From an uncultured Paludibacter sp. (lineage in GTDB: Bacteria > Bacteroidota > Bacteroidia > Bacteroidales > Paludibacteraceae), in NCBI GenBank assembly GCA_937927845.1, contig CALFXE010000235.1, forward strand, positions 1-64,000: a stretch of DNA of 64,000 nt, given 5' to 3'. The position numbers and the translations under genes were made by a program. Each line of letters opens with the position of its first letter. The stretch's first letter is position 1. The notes beneath the pieces were generated by a model. That model did not search any database. It worked only from the letters and a program-made list of their open reading frames with translations, and had not been told where the DNA came from. Positions 25,293-34,684 of the stretch are shown here, one piece after another.

Positions 25293-26111
25293 ATGGCTGT
25301 AACAATGGCAGATATTTCGAAATTGCGTACTATGACAGGTGCCGGTATGATGGACTGTAAAAACGCACTTATCGAAGCTGAAAATGATTTTGAAAAAGCT
25401 GTTGAAATAATTCGTAAAAAAGGTCAGGCTGTAGCTGCAAAACGTAGCGATCGTGAAGCCTCTGAAGGCTGTGTGTTAGCTGCCGCTGACAATGGCTTTG
25501 CTGCAATTATTGCTTTAAAATGTGAAACTGATTTCGTTGCAAAAAATGCTGATTTTATTGCACTTACACAATCTATTCTCGATGCGGCAATGAAAGCTAA
25601 AGCTTCTTCAACAGAAGAGGTTGCTGCTATCACTATTGATGGTCGTTCGATTGCTGATTTAGTAACAGAACGCTCAGGTATAACAGGTGAAAAGATGGAG
25701 CTTGACTACTATGAGTTTGTGAAAGGTGGAAGTGTTGTATCTTACATTCATCCGGGTAATAAATTGGCTACTATTGTTGCTTTTGAAGAAGCAAATGTAG
25801 AATACCAAGTTGCACGTGATATCGCAATGCAAGCTGCTGCAATGAATCCTGTTTCATTGGATAGAACTTCAGTTCCAGAAAAAGTTATACAACAAGAACT
25901 TGAAATTGGAAGGGACAAAGCTCGTCAGGAAGGTAAACCAGAAGCAATGTTAGATAGAATCGCTGAAGGTCGTTTGAATAAATTCTTCCAAGAGTCGACT
26001 TTAGTTGAACAAGCATTTATCAAAGACGGTAAAATTACTGTTGCTGATTATCTGAAAGCAAATAAGGCTACTGCAATTGCTTTCAAACGTGTTACTCTAA
26101 ACCAGGAGTAA
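25293..26111 (+). CDS. tsf: Elongation factor Ts
   Basis: 272 residues. The EF-Ts signature LRTMTGAGMMDCKNAL is at the N-terminal UBA-like domain, and CETDFVAKN marks the core that contacts EF-Tu. It exchanges GDP for GTP on EF-Tu in the cytoplasm. It is followed by a strong terminator. Confidence 0.97.
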   Translation: MAVTMADISKLRTMTGAGMMDCKNALIEAENDFEKAVEIIRKKGQAVAAKRSDREASEGCVLAAADNGFAAIIALKCETDFVAKNADFIALTQSILDAAMKAKASSTEEVAAITIDGRSIADLVTERSGITGEKMELDYYEFVKGGSVVSYIHPGNKLATIVAFEEANVEYQVARDIAMQAAAMNPVSLDRTSVPEKVIQQELEIGRDKARQEGKPEAMLDRIAEGRLNKFFQESTLVEQAFIKDGKITVADYLKANKATAIAFKRVTLNQE

Positions 26112-26171
26112 TTTATATTCAGCATATTTCATAAGAGGCTGTCTCAAAAGAGATTTCCTTTATTTAACTTT

Positions 26172-26200
26172 GAGGGTGTTTCTGAAACACCCTCTTTTTT
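26172..26200 (+). terminator. Rho-independent terminator of rpsB-tsf
   Basis: A perfect 10-bp stem (gagggtgttt / aaacaccctc) with a 3-base loop and six T residues. Confidence 0.9.
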
Positions 26201-26217
26201 ATCTCCTCATTTTTAAG

Positions 26218-26225
26218 TACTTTTG
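26218..26225 (+). promoter_or_regulatory. -7 element of the der promoter
   Basis: TACTTTTG fits TAnnTTTG and sits just after the terminator, about 40 bases before the der ATG. The -33 box overlaps the terminator and is weak. Confidence 0.5.
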
Positions 26226-26266
26226 CAAACTGTTTGTTCAGAATTATTTAAAATAAATTTATATTA

Positions 26267-27583
26267 ATGGGTAATATTGTCGCAATAGTTGGTCGCCCCA
26301 ACGTAGGAAAATCAACACTTTTCAATCGTCTTACTAAAAGTCGTAAAGCAATAGTAAATGAACAGTCGGGTACTACACGTGACCGTCAGTATGGTAAATG
26401 CGAATGGAATGGACGCGAGTTTTCCGTGATTGACACGGGAGGCTGGGTGCTAAATTCTGATGATGTTTTCGAAGAGGAAATTAAAAAGCATGTAACCGTA
26501 GCTGTCGATGAGGCTGATTTAATTTTGTTTGTTGTTGATGTTCAGAATGGAATAACCGATTTGGATAGCGAAGTTGCATCGTTGTTGCGAAAAGCTCAAA
26601 AGCCAATTATAGTAGTATCAAACAAGTCGGACACATTTGATTGGCAATATAATACAGCAGAATTTTATTCATTAGGCTTAGGAGATCCATTTATGGTATC
26701 GGCGATAAATGGCTTAGGTACAGGAGAGTTGCTTGACGTAATCGTAGAAAAGCTTGGTGATGATAATATTGATGAGGAGTTAGATATTGAATTGCCACGA
26801 TTTGCAATTGTTGGCCGTCCGAATGCAGGAAAATCCTCTATTGTCAATGCTTTTGTAGGAGAAGAAAGAACGATAGTAACAGACATACCGGGCACTACAC
26901 GTGATTCTATTTATACTCGCTTCAATAAATTTGGTCATGATTTTTATTTGGTAGATACCGCAGGAATACGGAAAAAGGCTAAAGTACAGGAGGATTTAGA
27001 ATATTATTCGGTAGTACGGTCAATTCGTGCCATTGAAAATTCGGATGTGTGTATATTAATGATTGATGCTACAAGAGGTGTTGAGTCTCAAGATATGAAT
27101 ATCTTTTCCTTAATTCAGAAAAATAGAAAGGGATTGGTAGTAGCTGTAAATAAATGGGATTTAATACCTAATAAAGAGACAAACGATACAAAAAAGATAG
27201 AAAGTACAATACGTGAAAAATTTGCTCCATTTACAGATTTTCCTATTGTATTTACTTCTGCAACTACTAAGCAACGAATATTGAAAGTTGTGGAATTGGC
27301 TGTTGAGGTTTATAAGAATAAGCAAAAGAAAGTTCCGACAGCAAAACTGAATGAGTTTTTCTTACCATTGATAGAAAATTATCCGCCACCAGCTTTAAAA
27401 GGGAAATATATTAAGATAAAATATGTAACTCAATTACCTAATACACAAATCCCTACGTTTATTTTCTTTGCTAATTTACCTCAATATGTAAAAGAACCAT
27501 ACAAACGTTTTTTAGAAAATAAACTTCGCTCAAAATGGGATTTTTGCGGTACTCAAGTGCATGTGTTTATCAGGCAGAAGTAA
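26267..27583 (+). CDS. der: Ribosome biogenesis GTPase Der (EngA)
   Basis: 438 residues with two tandem GTPase domains: GRPNVGKST, DTGG and NKSD in the first, GRPNAGKSS, DTAG and NKWD in the second. A KH-like domain follows from about residue 350. It is needed for 50S assembly. Its 3' end overlaps the convergent mnmA by 14 bases. Confidence 0.97.
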   Translation: MGNIVAIVGRPNVGKSTLFNRLTKSRKAIVNEQSGTTRDRQYGKCEWNGREFSVIDTGGWVLNSDDVFEEEIKKHVTVAVDEADLILFVVDVQNGITDLDSEVASLLRKAQKPIIVVSNKSDTFDWQYNTAEFYSLGLGDPFMVSAINGLGTGELLDVIVEKLGDDNIDEELDIELPRFAIVGRPNAGKSSIVNAFVGEERTIVTDIPGTTRDSIYTRFNKFGHDFYLVDTAGIRKKAKVQEDLEYYSVVRSIRAIENSDVCILMIDATRGVESQDMNIFSLIQKNRKGLVVAVNKWDLIPNKETNDTKKIESTIREKFAPFTDFPIVFTSATTKQRILKVVELAVEVYKNKQKKVPTAKLNEFFLPLIENYPPPALKGKYIKIKYVTQLPNTQIPTFIFFANLPQYVKEPYKRFLENKLRSKWDFCGTQVHVFIRQK

Positions 27584-28634
27584 TTTCACCACTACCTATG
27601 CAGATTGTTTTGTCCTTGTCGTATACAACGCCAAACTGACCGGGAGCAATACCCTGCAATTTTGAAGAAGATTTAATTCTGAAACCTTCCGGTGTTTTAA
27701 AGATAATACCATCTGTAAACTCAGGAGTGTGACGAATTTTAAAAGTAATTTCAGAAGATAATTCTTTATTATCCCAAGGATTTTCTGTGATAAAATGAAA
27801 ATCCTTCATAGTAAATGCATCTCCATAGGCTGCTTCTACATCATATCCTTTCGATGCCCAAATAATGTTTGCATCTATATCTTTTCGGATAACATACCAC
27901 GGTCCGCCCGACAAATACAATCCTTTGCGTTGTCCGACCGTATGAAACCAATAGCCTTTGTGTTTACCTAAAATTTTTCCGGTTTCAAACTCAACGATTG
28001 GACCTTCTTTTTCGCCTAAATATCTTTTAATGAAATCGTTGTAATTCACTTTTCCGAGAAAACATATACCCTGACTGTCATGTCGTTTTGCACTTGGTAA
28101 ATTTGCTTTTTCAGCAATTGCCCTAACTTCACTTTTCATTAGACTACCAATGGGGAACATCAATTTTGAAACTTGCAAATGATTTATCTGCGCAAGGAAA
28201 TCTGTCTGATCTTTCAGTAAATCTTTAGCTGTGCCAAGATATGTTTTACCATCTTTGACAATGGTTGTGGCATAATGACCGGTAGCTGTTTTATCGAAAT
28301 GTTTGCCGACTTTATCCTCAAAAACACCAAACTTAATCAACTTATTACACATTACGTCCGGGTTTGGAGTGAAGCCCTTCTTGACTTTATCGATAGTATA
28401 AGCAACAACGGTATCCCAATAATCTTGATGAAGATCGATAATTTCGAGCTTACAGCCATATTTGTGAGCAATCAAAGTAGCTAATTCGATATCTTCTTCA
28501 GAACTACAATGCAAAAGCTCATCATCATCCATCCCTATTTTAATATAAAATAAAGTTGGATTATAACCGGCTTCCTTTAGCAGATGAACCACTACAGAAC
28601 TGTCGACACCACCTGATAATAAACTTGCAATCAT
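27570..28634 (-). CDS. mnmA: tRNA 2-thiouridine(34) synthase MnmA
   Basis: 354 residues when started at the ATG at 28634 (MIASLLSGGVDSSVV); an upstream extension to 28694 would run through a palindromic repeat and is rejected. The PP-loop SGGVDSS binds ATP. The two catalytic Cys residues are in NPDVMCNKLIKF and GICFLGK. It thiolates U34 of Glu, Gln and Lys tRNAs. It is convergent with der, the two stop codons overlapping. Confidence 0.95.
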   Translation of the reverse strand: MIASLLSGGVDSSVVVHLLKEAGYNPTLFYIKIGMDDDELLHCSSEEDIELATLIAHKYGCKLEIIDLHQDYWDTVVAYTIDKVKKGFTPNPDVMCNKLIKFGVFEDKVGKHFDKTATGHYATTIVKDGKTYLGTAKDLLKDQTDFLAQINHLQVSKLMFPIGSLMKSEVRAIAEKANLPSAKRHDSQGICFLGKVNYNDFIKRYLGEKEGPIVEFETGKILGKHKGYWFHTVGQRKGLYLSGGPWYVIRKDIDANIIWASKGYDVEAAYGDAFTMKDFHFITENPWDNKELSSEITFKIRHTPEFTDGIIFKTPEGFRIKSSSKLQGIAPGQFGVVYDKDKTICIGSGEITSA

Positions 28635-28655
28635 AATAAATATTTTAATTTTTAT

Positions 28656-28684
28656 GTAGAGACGCCCAATTTGGGCGTCTCTAC
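28656..28684. repeat. GTAG-type palindromic repeat
   Basis: gtagagacgcccaa and its exact complement around a single central base. It has the GTAG head seen in REP elements mobilised by REP-associated tyrosine transposases; such a transposase lies at 37129. It could also act as a terminator. Confidence 0.6.
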
Positions 28685-28685
28685 T

Positions 28686-28757
28686 AATCACCAATCACCA
28701 ATCACCAATCACCAATCACCAATCACCAATCACTAATTACCAATCACCAATCACTAA
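28686..28757. repeat. Heptamer tandem repeat (caccaat)
   Basis: About ten copies of caccaat or cactaat run from the palindrome into the stop codon of the regulator gene. The same heptamer occurs at 7700-7760 and in brief at 4770. Confidence 0.85.
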
Positions 28758-29407
28758 ATATAATACTCCGCCAAATCTATTAAACCTGCTTTTATAGCAT
28801 ATTTTGTGGCTTCGTGTACATTATTAACCTCAATCTTTCTAAAGATATTCTTTCTGTGTGTCATTATTGTATGCATACTGGCATGACGAATTGCTGCAAT
28901 TTCACGAGTAGATTTGCCAAGAGCCATCTCCTTTAGAATTTCCTGTTCAGTGATAGTAAGCACATTACGTGTCGGCACGGTTGATTTGTGCTTTGATACA
29001 TCCAACAATAAATTCGATATATAACTACTGATATAACGCTCACCTTTGATGGCTTGTTTTATGGAACTCATAATATCTTCGGATGAGCTATCTTTTAATA
29101 AAACACTGAATTTCTGTGAGTTGAAAAGCAATGTACGAATTGCGTCTTCGTTTAACTCATAAGAAGAAATAATCCAATCAGTATTTGGATATTTTTCCTG
29201 TAAAAATATCAACTCTTGTACACGCTCAAAATCAAATAATGTATAATCTAAAATAACAAGCGCATCTTGATTAGCTTTTAGAGTCTCAATCAACTCCTTT
29301 TTGTTGGAAACCTCATCAGTTTGGTTGTTTATATCGTTTTTATTCAAAAAAAACAACCACCCAGCACGTGTTAAGTCTTGTATATCAGCTATTATAATTT
29401 TTCGCAT
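28754..29407 (-). CDS. LuxR/NarL-type response regulator
   Basis: 217 residues from the ATG at 29407. The N-terminal receiver-like domain has ALVILDYTLFDFE with the likely phospho-acceptor Asp, though the usual acidic pair at the start is reduced to IIIADIQD. The C-terminal LuxR-type helix-turn-helix is clear (LTITEQEILKEMALGKSTREIAA and HTIMTHRKNIFRKI). No histidine kinase lies next to it. A -7 match (TAACTTTG) is just upstream. Confidence 0.85.
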   Translation of the reverse strand: MRKIIIADIQDLTRAGWLFFLNKNDINNQTDEVSNKKELIETLKANQDALVILDYTLFDFERVQELIFLQEKYPNTDWIISSYELNEDAIRTLLFNSQKFSVLLKDSSSEDIMSSIKQAIKGERYISSYISNLLLDVSKHKSTVPTRNVLTITEQEILKEMALGKSTREIAAIRHASMHTIMTHRKNIFRKIEVNNVHEATKYAIKAGLIDLAEYYI

Positions 29408-29431
29408 GCATTCAATTTTTCGAAATTGGTG

Positions 29432-29439
29432 CAAAGTTA
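29432..29439 (-). promoter_or_regulatory. -7 element of the response regulator promoter
   Basis: On the minus strand TAACTTTG fits TAnnTTTG, 25 bases before the ATG at 29407. No clear -33 box. Confidence 0.45.
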
Positions 29440-29524
29440 GTAAAAAAAGAGTATTTAATGTTGTTTGATATTATGCTCGTACAAAAAAGCAGGCAAAATA
29501 TCTTTCGATAAATTGCCTGCTTTC

Positions 29525-29608
29525 GTACCCGAAGCGGGACTTGAACCCGCACAGCCGTGAAGCCAAAGGATTTTAAGTCCTTCGTGTCTACCATTCCACC
29601 ATCCGGGC
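29525..29608 (-). tRNA. tRNA-Leu (UAA)
   Basis: 84 bases. The acceptor arms are GCCCGGA and TTCGGGT, the anticodon loop CTTAAAA gives UAA, a long variable arm (class II) is present and the T loop is GTTCAAGTC. CCA is not encoded. Confidence 0.95.
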
Positions 29609-29638
29609 AGGAATGATTTCTGTAACTCATAAGAGTTG

Positions 29639-29711
29639 AGCGAAAAACGGGACTCGAACCCGCGACCCTAACCTTGGCAAGGTTATGCTCTACCAACTGA
29701 GCTATTTTCGC
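29639..29711 (-). tRNA. tRNA-Gly (GCC)
   Basis: 73 bases. The acceptor arms are GCGAAAA and TTTTCGC, the D arm TAGCTCAGTTGGTAGAGC, the anticodon loop TTGCCAA, and the T loop GGTTCGAAC. CCA is not encoded. Two fragments of its 5' half lie in tandem directly upstream. Confidence 0.95.
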
Positions 29712-29871
29712 ATTTATTAAACTTCTACTAACCTATCTCAGTTGGTAGAGCATATTATTGTCTATCTTTCTGGCAACTGAGCTATTTTCGCATTTATTAA
29801 ACTTCTACTAACCTATCTCAGTTGGTAGAGCATATTATTATCTATCCTTCTGGCAACTGAGCTATTTTCGC
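29712..29871 (-). repeat. Two tandem 80-bp repeats built from tRNA-Gly fragments
   Basis: Copies at 29712-29791 and 29792-29871 differ at about two bases. On the minus strand each starts with the tRNA-Gly 5' end (gcgaaaatagctcagttg) and also holds the D-arm text inverted (atgctctaccaactgag), so each can fold as a hairpin. The T arm and anticodon arm are missing, so they are not functional tRNAs. Confidence 0.85.
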
Positions 29872-30135
29872 AATTATTATGTCTATAGTCTATAGTCTCT
29901 TGCCTATTGACTATAGACCATTGACCATTGACCATTGTCAATTGTCCATTGTCAATTGTCCATTGTCAATCGACGAATCACCATTCCTCAAAGCGGCTGC
30001 AAATATAGTAAGTTTTTTTTATTTATCGAAATTTTTATAAAAAAAAGCGGAATGATTTTTACAGTGCCCTCGCTGAAATACTGAACCTTTTTCAGTGCCC
30101 TCGATTTTTAAACCGCTTTTTTTTTAAATCGTTCA
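29872..30135. other. Gene-free stretch with short tandem repeats and a poly-A/poly-T palindrome
   Basis: 29880-29975 is a run of related 6- to 10-base units (tctatag, ccattga, ccattgtcaattgt). 30041-30124 has aaaaaaagcgg and ccgctttttttt as inverted ends around two copies of cagtgccctcg, which could be the terminator of the small winged-helix gene on the minus strand. Confidence 0.6.
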
Positions 30136-30333
30136 TTAAGCTAAGCTAATGAATAGTTCCTTTTCAACCTCATTGAACTTTACTTTGCCTTCGCGTGCCA
30201 ACCAGCCAAGTGCAAGGTATAAATCCTTGTCTGTCAATTTCGTTGCTTTTTTAACCGCTTTAACTTCAAGTTCACCTTCTTGTAATGCCTGCCATACTGA
30301 GCCTGCATTTGCTCCGATTGTTTCTTTTTTCAT
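30136..30333 (-). CDS. Small winged helix-turn-helix protein (DUF2582-like)
   Basis: 65 residues from the ATG at 30333 (MKKETIGANAGSVWQAL). The domain GSVWQALQEG..LTDKDLYLALGWLAREGKV matches the short winged-helix DUF2582 proteins common in Bacteroidetes. It probably binds DNA, but its target is unknown. The longer start at 30354 only adds a Lys-rich prefix. Confidence 0.8.
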   Translation of the reverse strand: MKKETIGANAGSVWQALQEGELEVKAVKKATKLTDKDLYLALGWLAREGKVKFNEVEKELFISLA

Positions 30334-30430
30334 TTTCTTTTTGTTTGGTAACAAAGCATCATGCTGTACATTGATGATTGTTACAAGTTCGACAATTATA
30401 TCAAAGAGTTAGTACTCTCTAATTCAGGTG

Positions 30431-30462
30431 CAAAGATAATTAAATATGTTGTAAAACACAAA
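30431..30462 (-). promoter_or_regulatory. Promoter of the winged-helix gene
   Basis: On the minus strand TTTG (30459-30462) and TATCTTTG (30431-30438) are 20 bases apart, a good fit to the -33/-7 consensus. Confidence 0.65.
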
Positions 30463-30501
30463 TTTCAATAAAAATAATATGTAAATGGTTAAAATATGCT
30501 A

Positions 30502-32298
30502 TTAAACATACATTTCGTCAATTTGTACTTTGTATCTTTGCATTATTACCGCCCTCTTTATTTTAAGAGTATTTGTAAGCTCGCCTCCTTGTATGCTGAA
30601 AGGTTTCTGAATAAGTGCAAATTTCTTGATTAATTCGTGCTTAGCCATGCCTTCCTGCATTTTTTGTATGCGCTCTTCCAAAAAACTGTAAATTTCAGGA
30701 TTGTTTAATAAAGATTTAGTATCACTAAATGAAATCTTCTTTTTTGCAGCATATTTTTCAAGCTCGGATATAGATGGTGCAATAATAGCAGTCACATATG
30801 GTTTTTCATCACCTATAACTGCAACCTGTTCAATACATTTGTCGAGAATTAATTTTGTCTCAATTTCCTGAGGTGCAATATATTTACCATATGATGTCTT
30901 GAATAAATCTTTGATTCTGTCTGTTAAAATGATATTTTCACCACGTATATATCCTGCATCACCGGTTCTGAAAAATCCATCTTCTGTAAAGGCTGCTTTA
31001 TTTGCCTGTGGATTATTATAATAACCTGAGAATATAGTTTTACCTTTTAGTAAAATCTCATTATCATCTCCAATTTTAACCTCTAAATCAGGAATAATTG
31101 TTCCAACTGTTCCGAATTCATAACCTTTGTCTTCAAAAAAGCTTACAGAAGCGGTACTTTCGGTCAAACCATATCCATATACGATAGGAATACCCAGACT
31201 TCTCATGAAAATATTTATCTCATCAGATAGTTTTGCACCTGCAACAGGTAACAATACAGCATTGTCAAGTCCGATTGTTTTCTTTAATTTGGCATAAATT
31301 AATTTATCAGCAATTTTATAGCGTAACTTCAATCCAAATGGAGGCTTTTTATCTAATCTGATATAATCAAGATTGTATGTTTTGCCAACTGCCATAGCCC
31401 AAGAAACGATACCTTGCTTTAAAGGAGACATTTTCGATATGTTATCTTGTACTGCAATATATACTTTTTCCCAGAAGCGAGGAACAGCACACATCATCGT
31501 AGGTCTCACTTCCTTAATGGTTTCTGTTATTTCAATAGGTCTTAAGTTTATAAATACCTCAACACCACGAGCAACACACAGATAGCACCACATTCTCTCA
31601 AATACATGTGTAAGAGGTAGAAAGGCTATTGAAGTATCTTTCTCCGACATATCAGGGATACGAATTGTATGTATTCTGATTGCTTCGTTCAAACAGGAAT
31701 GTGGTAGCATCACACCCTTAGGATTTCCTGTTGTACCCGATGTGTAAAGAATACATGCTAAATCGGTTTCATCAGCTTCTTCTATACGCTGCTGAATTTC
31801 AAAATGCCGGTTTGATGATCTTCCAAGTTCAAGTAATTCATCTAAATATAAGGTCTGTTCGTTCTTTTTCTTTACAGATGTATCAAATAAAACAATCTTT
31901 TTAAGAACGTCAGACTTATTCATAACCTCAAGTGCTATGTCATATTGCTGTTGCTCTCCTACAAATAAAATTTCAATTCCTGAATCATTAACAATGAACT
32001 CTATTTGAGGTGCAGTTGATGTGGCATACATAGGTACCACTATTGCACGATTTGAGAACAGAGCATAGTCAACTATAAGATTTTCAGCCATATTGTTTGA
32101 AAACTGTCCAACTCTGTCGCCGGTCTCTACTCCCAATTCATATAACGCCTTGGCAATAATTGTAGTCTGTTCCGAAAAGCTTTTCCAGCTTATTTTACTC
32201 CATTCGTCTTGAAGGTTTTTCCTGTGATTTAGAGCAGTTTTATCTCCATACTTTTGAGCTTGGACATGAATTAAATCTGCAAAATGAATTGTTTCCAT
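30502..32298 (-). CDS. Long-chain fatty acid--CoA ligase (AMP-forming)
   Basis: 598 residues. The ANL-family motifs are the P-loop YTSGTTGNPKGVML, the adenine motif YGYGLTES and DRIKDLFKTSYGKYIAPQEIE, in that order. It activates fatty acids as acyl-AMP and then acyl-CoA at the membrane or cytosol. It lies in a minus-strand run with rnc, fabF and acpP, consistent with fatty-acid metabolism. Confidence 0.92.
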   Translation of the reverse strand: METIHFADLIHVQAQKYGDKTALNHRKNLQDEWSKISWKSFSEQTTIIAKALYELGVETGDRVGQFSNNMAENLIVDYALFSNRAIVVPMYATSTAPQIEFIVNDSGIEILFVGEQQQYDIALEVMNKSDVLKKIVLFDTSVKKKNEQTLYLDELLELGRSSNRHFEIQQRIEEADETDLACILYTSGTTGNPKGVMLPHSCLNEAIRIHTIRIPDMSEKDTSIAFLPLTHVFERMWCYLCVARGVEVFINLRPIEITETIKEVRPTMMCAVPRFWEKVYIAVQDNISKMSPLKQGIVSWAMAVGKTYNLDYIRLDKKPPFGLKLRYKIADKLIYAKLKKTIGLDNAVLLPVAGAKLSDEINIFMRSLGIPIVYGYGLTESTASVSFFEDKGYEFGTVGTIIPDLEVKIGDDNEILLKGKTIFSGYYNNPQANKAAFTEDGFFRTGDAGYIRGENIILTDRIKDLFKTSYGKYIAPQEIETKLILDKCIEQVAVIGDEKPYVTAIIAPSISELEKYAAKKKISFSDTKSLLNNPEIYSFLEERIQKMQEGMAKHELIKKFALIQKPFSIQGGELTNTLKIKRAVIMQRYKVQIDEMYV

Positions 32299-32339
32299 AT
32301 TATGTATCGATTATAATTATGAGACAAAGTAAATGTTTT

Positions 32340-33116
32340 TTAAATAACCGGAGCTGTTTCAGTTAATTTTTCTAATAATTCTGAATTGTTATTTAGTAAT
32401 TGATAGGCTTTGTAAGAAGCGTTTTGTTGAGATTCTTTTTTGCTCGAACCGCTGTCTTCGCAGATATACTTACCATTGATTAGCAGTTCTGTATGAAAAA
32501 CATGTACATTGGCAGAAAGTATTTCTTCTTCAATCAGTACAAATTCATATTTCAAATGGTTTTTCTGACAAAATTCAATGATTTTCGACTTGAAATTTCT
32601 TTCGTCAACTACCACTTTATCTAAATCTATAAAGGTTTTAAATAGTCGTTTTTCAACAAATCGTTTGCATTTTTTATAACCTTGATCTAAATATATTGCA
32701 CCAATTAATGCCTCAAATGCATTGCCATATATATTAATATTGTTGTTTGAGTTTATATGGCGTGACTTTACAACTAATTTTTCTAATCCAAGTTCGAGAG
32801 CAATCTGATTTAAAAACTCGCGCTTAACCAATTTTGAACGTGTGTTTGTCAGAAAACCTTCACGTTGACGATCATATCTTTTAAATAATATATCTGTAAC
32901 TATTGAATTAAACACTGCATCTCCTAAAAACTCAAGACGTTCATTATTCATAAAATGATTGTAAGTCGTTGAACGTGCCATTGATCTATGTCGCAGTGCC
33001 AGATTATAAAGGTCAATCTGATCAGGATAAAATCCCAATATATGGTAAAATTGCAAATAAGGCTCTTTTCGAGCGTTCGACAAGAGCCTTAATTTTTTCT
33101 TTAAATATTGAAACAC
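32340..33116 (-). CDS. rnc: Ribonuclease III
   Basis: 258 residues. The signature NNERLEFLGDAVFNSIV holds the metal-binding Glu and Asp, with a second acidic site in EALIGAIYLD. A double-stranded RNA-binding domain follows (about residues 175-245). It processes rRNA and other structured RNAs. It starts 1 base after the fabF stop, the arrangement common in this phylum. Confidence 0.95.
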   Translation of the reverse strand: MFQYLKKKLRLLSNARKEPYLQFYHILGFYPDQIDLYNLALRHRSMARSTTYNHFMNNERLEFLGDAVFNSIVTDILFKRYDRQREGFLTNTRSKLVKREFLNQIALELGLEKLVVKSRHINSNNNINIYGNAFEALIGAIYLDQGYKKCKRFVEKRLFKTFIDLDKVVVDERNFKSKIIEFCQKNHLKYEFVLIEEEILSANVHVFHTELLINGKYICEDSGSSKKESQQNASYKAYQLLNNNSELLEKLTETAPVI

Positions 33117-33117
33117 C

Positions 33118-34380
33118 TTATTTTCTATACTTTTTTACAATTAAACTGGCATTATGACCGCCAAATCCAAAAGTGTTGGATAAAGCTGCATTTACTATGC
33201 GTTTCTGAGCTTTATTAAACGTAAAATTAAGATTATAGTCTATTTCAGGATCATTATCTCCTTCTTCGTGATTAATAGTAGGAGGAACGATGTCATTCTT
33301 CACTGAAAGAATAGCAACGATTGCTTCAACTGCACCGGCAGCTCCTAACAAATGACCAGTCATTGATTTTGTAGAACTAATATTGAGTTTGTAAGCATGT
33401 TCACCAAAGACTTCTTTGATAGCTTTCGCTTCAGATGGGTCGCCAACAGGTGTGGCTGTACCGTGAACATTTACATAATCTATATCTTCGGGAGTCATTC
33501 CTGCATCCTTCAAAGCGCGCTGCATTACTAATTTTGCACCTAAACCATCAGGATGTGTAGCAGTTAAATGGTAAGCATCGGCAGATAATCCGCCTCCTAC
33601 CACTTCACAAATAATATTTGCTCCGCGTGCTAATGCATGTTCTAATTCTTCGAATATCAAGCATCCTGCTCCTTCGCCCATAACAAATCCATCGCGACTT
33701 GCACTGAAAGGACGGGAAGCTGTTTCAGGACTGTCATTTCGGGTTGAAATAGCAGTAAGGGCGTTAAAACCACCAACTCCACCGGGTGTTATGGCAGATT
33801 CAGCTCCACCGGTAACCATAACGTTTGCCTTTCCTAATCGGATATAATTAAATGCATCAATAAGGGCATTAGTTGAAGAGGCACAAGCTGAAGCTGTAGA
33901 ATAATTAGGTCCTCTGAAACCATAAGCAATAGAAATCAGACCTGCTGAAATGTCAGATATCATTTTAGGAATGAAGAAAGGATTAAATTTTGGTCCTTGT
34001 TCTACATTATTATAATAATATCCTATTTCTTGCTCAAATGTAGTAATACCACCTATGCCTGCTGAAAAGATAACTCCAACTTCATCTTTGTCGATAGAAT
34101 CAAGATCTAAACCACTATGCTCAATTGCTTCTTTGGCAGATACCATAGCCATTTGGGCATAAATGTCCATTTTTCTTGCTTCTTTCCTGTCTAAGTGCTG
34201 AAGTGGATCGAAGTCCTTAACCTGACAAGCAAATTTAGTTTTAAACAATGAAGTATCGAAGCGTGTGATTAGAGATGCACCACTCTTTCCATTGATAATA
34301 CTATCCCAGAACTCAGGGATAGTATTACCAAGAGGAGTAACTGCACCTAATCCGGTAACAACAACTCTTTTTAATTCCAT
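33118..34380 (-). CDS. fabF: 3-oxoacyl-[acyl-carrier-protein] synthase II
   Basis: 420 residues. The catalytic triad is visible: Cys in STASACASSTNA, His in YVNVHGTATPVGD and His in STKSMTGHLLGAAGA. It condenses malonyl-ACP with acyl-ACP. It is co-oriented with acpP, 21 bases upstream. Confidence 0.96.
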   Translation of the reverse strand: MELKRVVVTGLGAVTPLGNTIPEFWDSIINGKSGASLITRFDTSLFKTKFACQVKDFDPLQHLDRKEARKMDIYAQMAMVSAKEAIEHSGLDLDSIDKDEVGVIFSAGIGGITTFEQEIGYYYNNVEQGPKFNPFFIPKMISDISAGLISIAYGFRGPNYSTASACASSTNALIDAFNYIRLGKANVMVTGGAESAITPGGVGGFNALTAISTRNDSPETASRPFSASRDGFVMGEGAGCLIFEELEHALARGANIICEVVGGGLSADAYHLTATHPDGLGAKLVMQRALKDAGMTPEDIDYVNVHGTATPVGDPSEAKAIKEVFGEHAYKLNISSTKSMTGHLLGAAGAVEAIVAILSVKNDIVPPTINHEEGDNDPEIDYNLNFTFNKAQKRIVNAALSNTFGFGGHNASLIVKKYRK

Positions 34381-34401
34381 AATGTATGAAGGAAAAAAGT
34401 A

Positions 34402-34632
34402 TTATAAAGCTTCGATGAATGCGATTGCATCACCAACAGTAGAGATTTTCTCTGCTTGATCTTCAGGAATTGTAATACCAAATTCTTTTTCGAATTCCAT
34501 AATTAATTCCACAGTGTCTAATGAATCAGCACCCAAATCGTTTGTAAAACTTGCTGTTGGTACAACTTCTGATTCGTCAACACCTAATTTTTCTACGATA
34601 ATAGCTTTTACTTTAGCTGCAACTTCTGACAT
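34402..34632 (-). CDS. acpP: Acyl carrier protein
   Basis: 76 residues, acidic. The phosphopantetheine attachment Ser is in GADSLDTVELIM. It carries growing acyl chains for FabF and others. First gene of the acpP-fabF-rnc run. Confidence 0.97.
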   Translation of the reverse strand: MSEVAAKVKAIIVEKLGVDESEVVPTASFTNDLGADSLDTVELIMEFEKEFGITIPEDQAEKISTVGDAIAFIEAL

Positions 34633-34684
34633 AATTTTGTTTTTTTAAGTTGATAAATAAAATTTGTTTTTTAATTTTGCGATG

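Noticed and set aside
28635..28694. Upstream extension of mnmA.
   Set aside because: It would translate a palindromic repeat; MIASLLSGGVDSS at 28634 is the expected N-terminus.
28686..28757. CRISPR or origin iterons.
   Set aside because: The repeats are 7 bases, contiguous and end inside a gene stop; no replication genes are near.
29712..29871. Two additional tRNA genes.
   Set aside because: Only the 5' half and an inverted D-arm are present; no anticodon or T arm.
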